This document shows positions 25,015 through 36,356 of a stretch of 64,000 bases of DNA, in pieces. The stretch lies in contig JAOVVO010000157.1 in NCBI GenBank assembly GCA_028564675.1, positions 62,001-126,000 of the forward strand, written 5' to 3'. A program made the translations under genes and the position numbers. The notes beneath the pieces were generated by a model, which ran no database searches, was not told the origin of the DNA, and worked only from the letters and a program-made list of their open reading frames with translations. This stretch comes from Onchocerca lupi. Lineage: Eukaryota; Nematoda; Chromadorea; Rhabditida; Onchocercidae. Within the stretch, counting starts at the first letter, position 1. Each line of letters starts with the position of its first letter.

Positions 25015-26620
25015 ATGTTTTTTAACGTCAAATTCAAAGCAGGTATAATCACATTATGGCTTCCAATACGTTATTTCTCCAAGGGTAAAAAGTCGACAGC
25101 AACTTTGAAATATCTCGAAAGGCAATGGTCTGATGAATTCTCAAAGAAGGCCCGTGAACATTCGTATCGAGCTCGAAGTGCATATAAATTGTTGGAAATC
25201 AATGAGAAATATAAAATTATTGAGCCTGGTGAGAGCTTAATTTTAAACATTTTTATGATCAATGATAAATTAAAATGAAAGAATATGGCGGCTGGAAAAA
25301 AGGAACGAAAGGCGCGGAGAGAGAGAGAGAAAGAATATCTCAAAACATATAAGCGAAGAATAACTAGTATTTTTCTTCCTTTCATTTTTCTTAAGTTTCG
25401 ATTTTTTTCTTTCGATATTTTTTTAATATTAAGGAAAAAATTATTTTTTCGATAAATTTTTTTTTTAATATTTGATATAGGTATGGTAGTTGTTGATGTT
25501 GGAGCGGCTCCTGGATCATGGTGTCAGGTAGTTGCTGATATTGTACAACCAAATTTGTATGACGATGCTTTCATTTTGGGCATTGATTTACAGGTATTCG
25601 ATTTTTGTGAATATTCGGATGTAAATTCGCAACGTGAAATAATTGACGCAGTAATATTCTTTTCAGCCTATAGTGCCGATTTCGGGTGTTAATTTTTTGG
25701 ATCTGTCCGATATCACTGCCCAAAAAACTCATGAAAATATAAAGAAACTTTTGAATGGAAGATCTGTTGATGTTGTGATCAGTGATATGGCACCAAACCC
25801 TACCGGTAATGAATCTTTTATCATTAATGTAGGAATAAATACTCAATTCAATTTCCACTTTCTTGCCAACAATTGTTTTTTCTTTTCCAGAATTCATAAT
25901 CAATGAGAATGTGAAAATGCAATAATTGATGGCGCAAAAAAAAGAAAAATAAGAACATTTCAATATTTTTTAAGCAAGCTAGGAAACATTATTGCATGCT
26001 AATCGTATAAATTTACTCTTAATTATGCAAAAATTTTACTAGCAAATAAATTAAATGGAATTTGTTAATTAATTTAATACAGAAACTTTAAAAGCAAGAA
26101 ATTTAGATGGCTTCTTTCTAGCTATCGGAAGTAAAATCTGGATTGAGTTCCTCTTTGATTTGTTTAATCTGTTTCTTTTCGATTGTTTGATTGACTTGTA
26201 AATATTAGTACAATTAAAGAAAAATGTGATTGAGCAGTGATAAAAAATATCGAATTGTAGTACGCAGATCCATCAGCGATATAGAGATGCAAAAGATTCT
26301 TCTTTCTATGCAATCATATTTTGATTGATTACGAAAGTCACTTTGATGTTTATTTTAAAATTATTGTAGGTGATGGAGGAATTGACCATGAACGAATTTT
26401 ATCACTTTGTTCAACAGTATTGGAGCTTAGTGTGAAAAATTCAGTGATTCCTTTAGTGAAAAATGGAACATTACTTTGCAAAATATGGGATGGACCAAGG
26501 CGGGGGGAATTTATTGAACGCCTTAAACGAGATTTTGGGAAGGTGTACACTGTGAAACCTAAAGCCAGTCGTGATCATAGTGCGGAAGTATATTTGTTGG
26601 CAATAAAGAAATTGTTATGA
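25015..26620 (+). CDS. Mitochondrial rRNA 2'-O-methyltransferase (MRM2/FtsJ family)
   Basis: SAM-dependent enzyme that methylates the 2'-OH of a uridine in the large mitochondrial rRNA. Exons 25015-25228, 25481-25593, 25667-25805, 26370-26620 total 717 nt, 238 residues. The start has a basic, hydrophobic presequence-like N-terminus (MFFNVKFKAG, then LWLPIRYFSKGKK), fitting mitochondrial import. The SAM loop is VVVDVGAAPGSWCQV. The K-D-K-E catalytic tetrad is complete: K58 (RSAYKLLEI), D149 (ISDMAPNPTG), K193 (LLCKIWDG), E228 (HSAEVYLLA). It lies downstream of the CIA2 gene on the same strand. Other FtsJ paralogues (tRNA or nucleolar enzymes) are longer or lack the presequence, so MRM2 is preferred. 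Confidence 0.93.
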
Positions 26621-27039
26621 AAAAAAAAATTGTATGTCACAAACAATTGTTATTCATAATATTTTTGCTCATAAGAATCATCTAACTTCACAATTTCTTC
26701 AACTAAGTGTATCTCATTGAATCTGTCATTAGTTACCTTATCACTATTTAAATTACTATAAGCTTTAAATAGTCTAGAGGACTGCTCGGTACTATCAAAA
26801 TATTCATTTTTCTTTTGTGATGAAAAATGAAATTAAATTGAAATTAAATTTTACAGAAAAGAAAGATTTAAAAAGAATTAACGACTAAAATTTTTCTTCT
26901 TATAAATTGCTGTGATGATATTGCACATTTAAGAAATGTAAAGCATCATTTATAGTAACAAATTTATAGGATAGCAATAAATGAGAATGTATCCAAATGA
27001 CAAACAGTTGTTTCTAGGCCTAGAAATAGGATACTTATA
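26621..27039. other. Convergent 3' intergenic region
   Basis: Lies between the MRM2 stop and the tyrosine kinase stop on the opposite strand. It contains a short hairpin, CTATTTAAA paired with TTTAAATAG near 26747-26775, and otherwise AT-rich sequence. Confidence 0.4.
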
Positions 27040-30000
27040 TTATTGCTTATGGTCGGAATCCTGAAACAAGACAAAACAAATTTAAGGCTGAAATGAAGAA
27101 AGTATATTCATTCAAAATATTTCATTTAAGAAGTGATGCTAAAAGATACTATTAATTTTTGAAAAACTACGGTTTAGAAATTCAAATTGTTTCGAAGCGC
27201 TTTTTTCTAATTTTGAAGTTCACAATTATCCAATACAATCATTTCGCTTTTTTTTCAATTCTTGCACAATTTCTTTCGTAAATTGTGAGAAGGAATTACC
27301 TTATCGTGCCTTTCCTCTAATGATTTTTTAGCATCTCTCGAAGATTTTTCTTCATCTGATCCCATACCTGCCACCTCTTTTGCTTCTATTCGAACTAAAT
27401 TTCCTGACTTTATCATCAAATTTAAAAATTTTATTCAGTAAAAATGTTAGGATGTAATAAAAATAATTAAAAAAAAAAAAATGATGATGATATGTAAACC
27501 GTAATTAATATAAGAATACAATAATTAGATATAAAAATAACGAATAAAGAATACCTTCTCGTTTTGATTGTTGTGGTCTGTAATTTTCAAGAATTAGATT
27601 TAAGAAAAAAAAAAAAAAAAAAAAAGAAAACATGTAAGAAAGGCAATTTTTTTTCTATCTTAGTCATTCAAGCAACTCATATAAAGATCCATCTATTTTT
27701 CAGAATCTCAACTTTAAACTTTAGTTTCCAATTGGATCTTTAATTGATATTTTTACTTTCTTCATTAGGCATTTTCAATCAAAACTTTGGATAAAATTAA
27801 AAAAAAAGAGAAACTTTAAAAAAATATGTAGATATCGTCAATGTTAAATATTAATACGGTAAATTCTAAGCAGCATACTTTTCCTGTTCTTCTACTATTA
27901 CTTTTTCACTTGCTTTGGATAATCGTATCTTTTTTGGCTCCTTAAATTGAGTGATAATAAAATGGTAAAATGATAAAATTGAATGGTTCAACTATCTAAT
28001 TAATTTATGTAATTAATTATGTAACTCATAATTATATAAATTACTTACGGCATCCTCAAAATCATCAGGTTGTTGCTCTTCGCTTTTGGCATCATCTAAT
28101 TCTATCGTAATTGCTTCTGGATCTTTTTCAATGAATTTTATTGGCTTTAATTGGGCAATTTTATATTTTGAATTAAAAATATAGATGAGGAACAATAATT
28201 ATGCAAATAATGATAACAAATCATAATTGAAATAATAATAAAGATCACTGATTGAAATCATCATTCATTTAAAAAATGTTATAGCGATTTTAATAACCAA
28301 TAATTAATTAATTAATGTTAATTGTAGTGCAATTAAGCTCAAAGATTCTAATGAATTTCAAAAATCAAAATCGAACTGGTGCTATTTTTTCTATAATTCA
28401 TTAATGATTTATTATAATCCATTATTATGTCGATCGTAATTTAATTTTTTTTTTCTTTTGATTTCGCAAATTTTTTTTTCCAAAACTTTATTCTTACTGA
28501 AAAATTGGAGAAAAATTTAGGTTAATCAATTAGATAATTTCATAAATAATAAATGCAATTTTTCTAGCAAAAATTTTTCATATTTTAAGATAATTAGTTG
28601 CTATTTTTACGATTTAAAAGTCTTTCATCGAATTCTCTTAAAGTAATATTCAGTGTTAGTCAAAGTAGTAATAATTAGTAATTAAGGAAAAAAAGGATGA
28701 GATAGGGAAATTTTCGAATATCATTCCAAATCAAATTGCTATAATTAATTAATTAATCAATTAGGCCAAGTAGAAAGAAAATTTAAAGTAAGCTGAATTT
28801 AATTAATAAGAAAAAAAAATTTTTTACTTTAACATTTTTTAATTTTGCCACTGATAGTAAAGAAGAATGTAATGGTGGAAAACGTATGCCTTGTACTAAT
28901 AGAATCCGGCCATTCACCTGTAAAAATATAATTAATTCATCATAAATAATGAAGATAATGAAAAAGATTACGATATAATTTATCTTTGACAAGATATCTG
29001 CAATAATTTAAACTATTCAAAACTGATTTATATGATAAAATTCTTTTTTTTTTTAAATCAGTAAATCAATCAATAGAAAATCAATTTTTTAAATCAATTC
29101 TGATTTCACAAAATTGTGCATAAATATTTCAGAAAATTCCAATTTTTTTAAAATTTAACATTTATTTCTTTTACTTTCTACTAAAATATTAGTTTGTTTT
29201 CTAAAAAGCTTTTAATTTCTAAAAAAAAAAAAAAAAAGGAAAAATAGATTTCTACTAAAATATTTATACTTTGATAAGTAAGATAAAATCAATAAAAAAA
29301 AAAAACCTGTTTGAAAGTAGGCCTTTTATCTGGTTCAAATTGAAAGCATGCACTAGCTATTTCTCTAATCAAACGTGGCATACGCTTCGGCATTTCAGGT
29401 GTTATACCTTTTCGAATTTTTGTTGCAATCCATTTTACTGGCTTTTCAAGCCATGGTTTTTGGCCACAATTAAATATCTAAATAAAAAAAAATATATATA
29501 TATATAAAGGAAATTTTAGAAAAATCACAACTAGTTCTCATGAATTCTCATCAGAGTTTCTCAATCCTCACCTATAATTTATTGCGTAATTTTGCATTAA
29601 AAATTATTTGCGAATTTCGCTTACTTCAAACATTACAATACCAAATGACCAAATATCTGATTTTGATGAATAAATTGGTGTACGAGTTAGCGTTTCTGGT
29701 GCCATCCAACGAATTGGAATCTGCAAAAAAATTTATATCATCAAAAAATTATCCAAAATATTATTGAAATAAAAAAGTCATAGAAAATGAAAATCATTCT
29801 TAATTTTGCTTAATTCTTCATTGTGAATTGTAAAATCGTATAAATTATTCAAAAAAAATTGGGTAAAAAAAAAAAAAGAATGGATGATCAAGAAAAGAAG
29901 CAAAATTCTCCCGAATTTCGGAAAAATTTAAATAACATTAAGACAACATCTCACATGTGCATGAATGAGTTGTTTTGGTAATTGAACATCAGGACTAAGA

Positions 30001-31735
30001 CTTAATCCAAAATCACTAATTTTTAACCATCCAATATTCGAGATAAGCACATTTCGTGTTGCCAAATCTCGATGAATACATTTATTCTGTTCCAAATATC
30101 GCATACCATTTGAAATTTGCGACATATACATAATTCTTTCTGAAATTCTTTCTTCTTTTTTTTTTTTTTTTTTATTGATAAATCCGATAAATCGATCAAT
30201 ATTATTTTGAGAAATATTCTAAAATTTTATTTCTTAATGCTAATTTTCTGAAAAATTTTTTACCATTTGAAGAATATGATGAAAGAGAATATATAAATTT
30301 TTCTTTTTGAAATAATTTTTAGGAATATTGATGATGAGTAATTAATTAATCATGAATTTATCAAATTAATCAATCACTTAAAAGGAAATGAAGTGAGCAG
30401 ATTTAGATTCTTATCAATCTTTATCATATAATAGAGGATATAGCTTAGAAATAATTGAATCAAATAATAATAATAATAATAATAATTCTTAGAAATTTAA
30501 TTCATTCTTTTCCGATAATTCCACTTTAGTGCATAAAAAATTATGCCTGCAGTTGAAATTCGTTCTTCAAATTTTTGCAAATGTAAATCCAATGAACCAC
30601 CTGCACAATATTCCATCAAAATCATTGGAATCTGAAAATAAAAATGAAAAGTGATAACATCATTTTTTTTTTGTGATAATTTTTCAAATAGCGAATTTCA
30701 ATCAGAGCTGTTTACTCGATAAGAACTTTATGCTCTTGTTTGACTAATATATTCATTTGAATTTTCCTAAACAACTAGTGAATCTTTTGCAAAATCATGA
30801 AAGAACTTTCGCAAACTTTTGCGAAAACCTTGTCGAATGAAATGCCGAAGAATTCAATAACGCATCGATGATGATGCAATGACATGATTAATGCTTCGTT
30901 TTTGAGCTCTGATAAGCAGCTTAATTCGGTATCCTGCAGGCATGTTTTAATTTGCATATTTTAATTTCATATTTTGACCATCGAATCCGGCTATCAGAAA
31001 CTTATTTCTAATACAAATTATCAACCATCAAAAATAATTAATTTTAAATTGAATTACTCAATGAAATCCTAGATTTATAGAAAAAAAAAACAATGCCCTG
31101 ATCCTCCGTGCTGATAATCTGAGCTGAAATATCATGATATCAATAAATCAAGTCTTCATTGAAGCTGGAAGAAAAAATTCTCGTATCTCTGTTTAACATC
31201 GTAAATTTTGAGATCCAACAGTTATAAACTTAAGAGGTAAAAAGAAAATACCATATTGCCACCACCAATTCGAACAATTTTCACTGCTACCAATATTTCA
31301 TCCTTGCCTTTGTGATATATTCCTAATAACCCATTTTTGAAATTATTTACTATTATTGTTTATGTTAAAATTTAGAGTTCTATGAAATCAAATTGACAAC
31401 AAAACAAATCCCAATAGATAAGCCGAAGAATAAAAATTGCAATGTATGAAATAAAAATTCTAATAATAAGAACCATTCGTCATCCGAATTACAATATTCA
31501 CGAATTACAAGCAAAGCAAAGAAAACAAAGTAACACCTTTATATACATCAGCAAAATTCCCGGTTCCAACTTTATCTTTACTAATTATAATTTTTGATGA
31601 TTTGACAATATACGCATCGCTAATTTGTTTGAAGCGACCATCCATCAGCTTGGAAACATCTAAAAATGACTCGCGAAATACTAAATGCATTTTATATAAT
31701 GTGCTACACACTTCTTCAAATGAATATTTTATCAT
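27040..31735 (-). CDS. Tyrosine protein kinase, nematode Fer/Fes-like
   Basis: Cytoplasmic-type kinase that phosphorylates tyrosines. Thirteen minus-strand exons (+ coordinates): 31537-31735, 31252-31322, 30829-30933, 30547-30631, 29955-30139, 29625-29720, 29307-29477, 28828-28917, 28049-28144, 27879-27940, 27555-27577, 27300-27403, 27040-27060. They total 1308 nt, 435 residues, and all phases close. Kinase motifs: glycine loop VGTGNFADVY near 56, VAVKIV, helix-C Glu in ELKNEALIMSL, HRDLATRN (176-183), DFGLS (196), IRWMAPETL, SDIWSFGIVMFE, and KRPTFKQ. HRDLATRN and RWMAPE mark it as a tyrosine kinase. A charged 120-residue tail follows (PIKFIEKDPEA, then KKSLEERHDKDSDHKQ). No SH2 domain is seen before the kinase, so a 5' exon may be missing or the protein is SH2-less. 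One intron starts with GC and one exon is 23 nt. The 28049-28144 exon has a weak acceptor. Confidence 0.88.
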
Positions 31736-32338
31736 TTTTTTTCTTTTTTAATTATAACATACACATCACAAATTTTTATAGTTAATTGATAGAATAGATT
31801 AACATAAACAGCATCGAGAAAAGTGATCTTTGTGACAATAGTAATCTCAATATGAAATATGAAGTGCGGTTAAATTTGCTTTTTCAAAACTAAGAAGTTT
31901 ATTGGAAAAAATATTGGAAGAAATAATTGAATATTCAGCTCTTCAACCATCAGTTTGTTGCTTTGTAGAATATCTTATGAAATGTCAAATTAAGGAGGAT
32001 AAGGAATAAGAATCAGGTTCTGGTTCAGATATAAATATGTTCACTTAATAATTAAAAGACTAAAACAAATATAGCGAGTCTTTAGTAAACAATGTAAATA
32101 ACAAAAGTAAATTTGCAACTTCAGGAAATTTTTTGATGAGATTCGTACAAGTTAAATAAGGATTTATGACAAAGTTCACAAAAACAAAATAATCTACCTT
32201 CTAATAAATAATAAATTGTTTAACTGAAAAGTATGTATTTAAATTGAAAAAATGGATTATAAAGAAACCTTCATTGCATATCATTTGTATTCAACATCTT
32301 AAAGTTCATTATTTAAGTTAAACAATATTTACAGAAAC
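31736..32338. other. Region between tyrosine kinase start and mL40 stop
   Basis: AT-rich, no open frame with recognisable motifs. It should hold the kinase promoter or missing 5' exons, and the 3' UTR of the mL40 gene, both on the minus strand. Confidence 0.4.
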
Positions 32339-34396
32339 TTAACACAACCACTTTTTGCTGACATCGATATACTGTCCGTCCGGTGGTTCGTATGATTTTA
32401 ACGGAGGCGTCAGTGTTGGGCCTTGGTAGACAAAGCTTTGCAAAAAACATTCATCAGGTTCAAGGGCAGCTTTGTACAGCTCTGGTGATAGCATCTAAAA
32501 TTTCACAGTGATATTTCAGAAATGATCAATTTTTTATAAATAAATGTAGCCAGAAGCATAATTTGATCTTTTAAATTAAATATATAGCAGAATAACTATA
32601 AGACAGTTTACAACCATCTAATGAAGAGTTGCAAAAAATCTAGGTTAGGACTTGCGATTCCAAATGCAATCAACTTCTCAGCATACAACTTTAACTATAA
32701 TTCATTGTAACAATATAAGGAGACAAATCTCATAATAAAAAGTCCGCCCAAAAGATAAGAGTTTTTTTGAAATTCAGAATATGCAAAGAGTTTTTGAAAA
32801 AATGGACAAAAGATCATGTGCCCTATTATTTTCATTTTGATAAAAAGTGATAGAAATTCTTAAGCAATATAAATTATTGCAGAACTGAGTAAATTAAAGA
32901 TATACATCGAAAGTAATATATAAAATGATTTAAACCTTGAGCTTCTGCAAAGCTTTTTCCTGTTTCCGAATACTTTCCGCAATCCAACGCATATCCATGA
33001 CTGCTAACTTATTAAGATGAAGCTTATAATCCCTCTCCAGAATCTCACGTTCATCCTTCTCATTTTCACTCAACTGAAAGTAAAACATTTTCGGTAACAA
33101 AGGAAATATCATTTAAAGAACAGTTATAAACATTCATCTTTTTTAATTCTATGTTTTACGTATTTCTAAAATAATTTTCAGAATAAAAAAGTGGATTTAA
33201 TTTTGATGTACTGTCCACCCTAATTTCTAAACTTTCACCAATTACAACACAAGTAAAATTCCTAATTGAAACAAACAGAATGCGGATTTTCTTTTTATAT
33301 AGGACTGATAAGCAATGAAATAAGACGATATATTCTTAAAAATTTCAGACATAAGAAAACGCTCAATTCACTGAAGTCTAACAAATGGGTGAATAAAATA
33401 AAATCGCTTGACAACTTCGATACTAATTATCTCTCACATAAATCATATCTGGCCGTTTCAGATGCAATAACAAGGCCATCGAAAGTATTATATTTAATTA
33501 TTTGATGATTTCCTGATTACCGAAAAAATAACATATGTGCTTTCTCTGACAATAACATTTGGACATTTCATCCCTCGAAAATCACGCACTGAATGTCTGG
33601 AATTTTCTAGATAAATCAACAAATTCAATTAAGCAAAAATGGAAAAGAAATCTGACCGTAACAGTGGGACGTAATCGTTCGTTAATATTTGCTTCATACT
33701 TTTTATCGAAAATGAATTCTTCTATAGGTTTCGGTTTCTTGCCGAAGCTTTCTAAATGTTTGATTTCTTTCTTCAGCTTCTTCCTAAATAAATGAAAAGA
33801 AATAAATAAAAAGAGACAAGAATATTTATGATAATTTTCAGGAATATAAAAGTAATAAGAGCATAAATGAATACGAATGTGAAGACATAAATTTTAAGCG
33901 CAAAAATTAATTGCATAATATTTTTCACATAAACCATTTTGCGTAACAGATCAGCTACGCAAGAAAATGATCGAATTATATTATGTTAGAATAAACAAAA
34001 ACGGATGGAACGAAGTTCGTTATGTTAATTAAATCAATAAATTATTCGTTTAATTTTTTGACGCAAAATAACCAAATTGCTGCATGAATTACGTGTTATG
34101 CATATAATAAAATACTGATATTTTCACATGTCCATGCTACATCGTAATGAACCAAGAAAACAATATCAAAAGTTGATTATTAAAATATTACAAGAAGAAT
34201 AAAAGCTAATATTAAGGTTAAAAAAAAATTACCTTTTCCTCTCTTCTCTCAACTTAGCGATTTCAGGATCCATTTTTTTCTGAGCTTTCACGAAAGGTGA
34301 AGAAAATTGCATTGCTGACATATGTAAACGGCTAGCATTAATTTTCACGAGTGGACCCCAGTTTGATCTACTGAGTCGGCGCAAAATTTCAGCCAT
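32339..34396 (-). CDS. mrpl-40: Mitochondrial large ribosomal subunit protein mL40 (MRPL40)
   Basis: Protein of the mitochondrial 54S/39S large subunit. Exons in + coordinates: 34233-34396, 33657-33783, 32936-33073, 32339-32494, total 585 nt, 194 residues, matching the family length. The N-terminus MAEILRRLSRSNWGPLVK is Arg-rich and lacks acidic runs, like a mitochondrial presequence. The mid-region is basic and helical (REERKRKKLKKEIKHLE), and the family block KKPKPIEEFIFDKKY and C-terminal FVYQGPTLTPPLKSYEPPDG are typical of MRP-L40/L28-type proteins. It is transcribed away from PAM16 (526 bp between ATGs), so the two mitochondrial genes share a divergent promoter region with a DR1-type motif 18 bp upstream of this ATG. 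Confidence 0.9.
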
Positions 34397-34414
34397 ATCT
34401 AAGCTAGTTCAGCG

Positions 34415-34427
34415 TGACCTTTGACCA
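34415..34427 (-). promoter_or_regulatory. DR1-type nuclear-receptor motif
   Basis: On the minus strand the sequence reads TGGTCAAAGGTCA, a direct repeat of AGGTCA-like half-sites with one base between, the classical HNF4/RXR-type site. It lies 18 bp upstream of the mL40 ATG. Binding is inference only. Confidence 0.35.
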
Positions 34428-34509
34428 GGAGACACATCAAATTAACAGAAAATACAGCAACTACGCACTACACCTGTAACTCTAGATAGAACCTTCGGCA
34501 ATTCTTACT

Positions 34510-34559
34510 AAACAGTTTTCGCGGTCCTATCGGGCTTTGTCGGGCCGCGAAAATTGTTT
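34510..34559. repeat. GC-rich 15-bp palindrome with 20-nt loop
   Basis: Arms 34510-34524 (AAACAGTTTTCGCGG) and 34545-34559 (CCGCGAAAATTGTTT) pair at all 15 positions, counting one G-T wobble. The loop 34525-34544 is GC-rich and holds two TCGGG repeats. It stands out in AT-rich DNA. Confidence 0.8.
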
Positions 34560-34922
34560 GATAAAAATTACCAAAAGTGATGTAAGTATTGGTTACTTGG
34601 AGGTTATAAGTAAAGAAATTGAGAGGATGATTTTACGACGTTGTTTCCAAAAATGGTTTCTGAAGGACTCGTCATGAGAGAATTTCTGAAAATACAATAT
34701 ATTTGTAAGGGTATTGAGAGTAAAAAAAAGATATCCTAGCGAGAGATTTAACAAACATTAGTGAGATTCGCTTGAAACAACGAAGAAAATACGTAAAAAT
34801 GATGAGAATTGTCAATGACTGAGAGTATGATAGATTTATTTAAGATATAATACGATAGGTATAATTATTCGATTTGAGACGTTTAGCATTCAATTTGAAT
34901 TTGTTTTTCTAGATCGCACGTT

Positions 34923-36356
34923 ATGGTATGGCGAAATGCGATTAAAATTGTGATCGCAACTGGTGAAGCTTTGAGCAAAGCATTCACTCGAGCTGTACGA
35001 GAAGAACTCAGAGGTTTCTTTTTTTTTAAAAAAAGTAAAATCAAAAGTTAGGAAGTGATGAGGATGGTTTGTATCTTTTCATACATAATAGTTTGAGGCA
35101 ATTAAGTTCTTTTATGAGCATGTTTTGATTTATCTTCCAAGAATGGATTGGTATTCATTGCAAGAGATTAGATATTTACCAAAGGGCTATACTATTTCTA
35201 AACTGAAATCCATGTAATTGAAAATAAGCCAAGTTTTTCTATGTGATGGTATCTAATTTGAACATAATTATCTATTAAGCTATCAACATTTCACAGCTTA
35301 AATTGAGATTCTCAAATTTTTTCTCTCCAATTCTAGATTAGATCTGGAAATTGAGGCATAGAAAAATTACAAAAAAAGGAGAAAATAGAAGAAGGAAACT
35401 AAACACGATAAAGGAATTATTATTGGTACATATAGTCTATTAGATTCGTCAAAGTAGGAATATAGATTTGTCAAGTAGATAGGGAAAGTAGGAATAAAAT
35501 CTTAATTTGTTATGACAGTCATATAATAAATGATTGCCATATGATTGTCATAACGAATTAAAATTTTATTGTTCGAATCTAAACTAGGACCCAAGTTTTT
35601 TTGTTGTAAAATTTTTTTTTTTTGACAGGAATTTTTATTTCTTTCTCCCTTGCTCAAATGTAGCATTATTAGGTTTAAATTTTAGCAAGTCAGCAAGCAG
35701 CAGCCAGTCGTGCTCAACAGACCGGTCAGAGTCAGGATGAAGCACGTCAAGCCAGTCGAACAAATGCAAGACTTGGAATGTCTTTGCAGGTCTGTTGTTT
35801 AATCAAATACGTTTTGCTGAGTTTTTGCCTTACTGGAATTTTATTTTTGGATTTGATAGTAGTATAATTTTGTGTTTTTGGTAAAAGGAAAGGTTACAGG
35901 AAGCGATGAAAATCCTGAATGTGCAAGACCCATTGAAGCCTGAAGAAGTCGAAAAGAGTTACAAGCATTTGTTTGAGATAAATGACAAAACTAAAGGAGG
36001 TTCATTGTATCTACAATCTAAAGTATGTCATTTTTATTCTTTGTGTTAATCGACTCAATCATTTTCCCGGAAATTTATTTGAAGACATAATTAATCACTA
36101 TAAAAGTATGTTTGCTGTTAACGGTTTTTCTTGTTATTGTAGTCTTATCTGTGCTGTATGCTGAACATCTCAGGTTGCGTTAACTCTGATTATTAGTTTT
36201 CATGAAAAGTTGACGGAATTATCTTAAAAATATTTCCGTATCCTTTTTTTTAAGGTATATCGTGCTAAGGAACGGATAGATGAGGAATTGCAAATACAAT
36301 CTGGACAAGAAATTATTCAGGAAGCGAAAGAAGTAAAAAAAGACAAAAAAAGTTGA
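34923..36356 (+). CDS. tim-16: PAM16/TIM16 (Magmas), presequence translocase motor subunit
   Basis: J-like protein of the inner mitochondrial membrane that pairs with PAM18 and restrains it as part of the TIM23 import motor. Exons 34923-35013, 35686-35789, 35888-36022, 36255-36356 total 432 nt, 143 residues. The start MVWRNAIKIVIATGEALSKA is the conserved hydrophobic N-terminal segment. The J-like domain follows: QASRTNARLGMSLQ, then EAMKILNVQDPLKPEEVEKS, YKHLFEINDKTKGGSLYLQS and KVYRAKERIDEEL. The HPD of true J proteins is absent (DKT in its place), as in the family. Intron 1 carries a long near-perfect hairpin. A TTTTCTAG acceptor 10 nt before the ATG suggests trans-splicing. Confidence 0.95.
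35493..35570 (+). repeat. 78-nt near-perfect hairpin in PAM16 intron 1
   Basis: Arms 35493-35524 and 35539-35570 are reverse complements at 29 of 32 positions, and two of the three differences are G-U wobbles in RNA. The loop is 14 nt. Size and shape resemble a pre-miRNA or a tiny MITE. Confidence 0.8.

Larger units (their letters stand above)
34397..34922. promoter_or_regulatory. Divergent promoter region of mL40 and PAM16
   Basis: Shared 526-bp interval between two divergent mitochondrial genes. It contains a DR1-like TGACCTTTGACCA (34415-34427), a 15-bp palindromic stem (34510-34559) and a TTTTCTAG acceptor ending at 34912, 10 nt before the PAM16 ATG, that probably accepts a spliced leader. 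Confidence 0.45.

Noticed and set aside
27868..27940. Alternative end of the tyrosine kinase at an in-frame TAG after EEQEKYAA
   Set aside because: Possible as an isoform, but the downstream exons join perfectly in phase to a proper stop (DSDHKQ), so the longer model is preferred.
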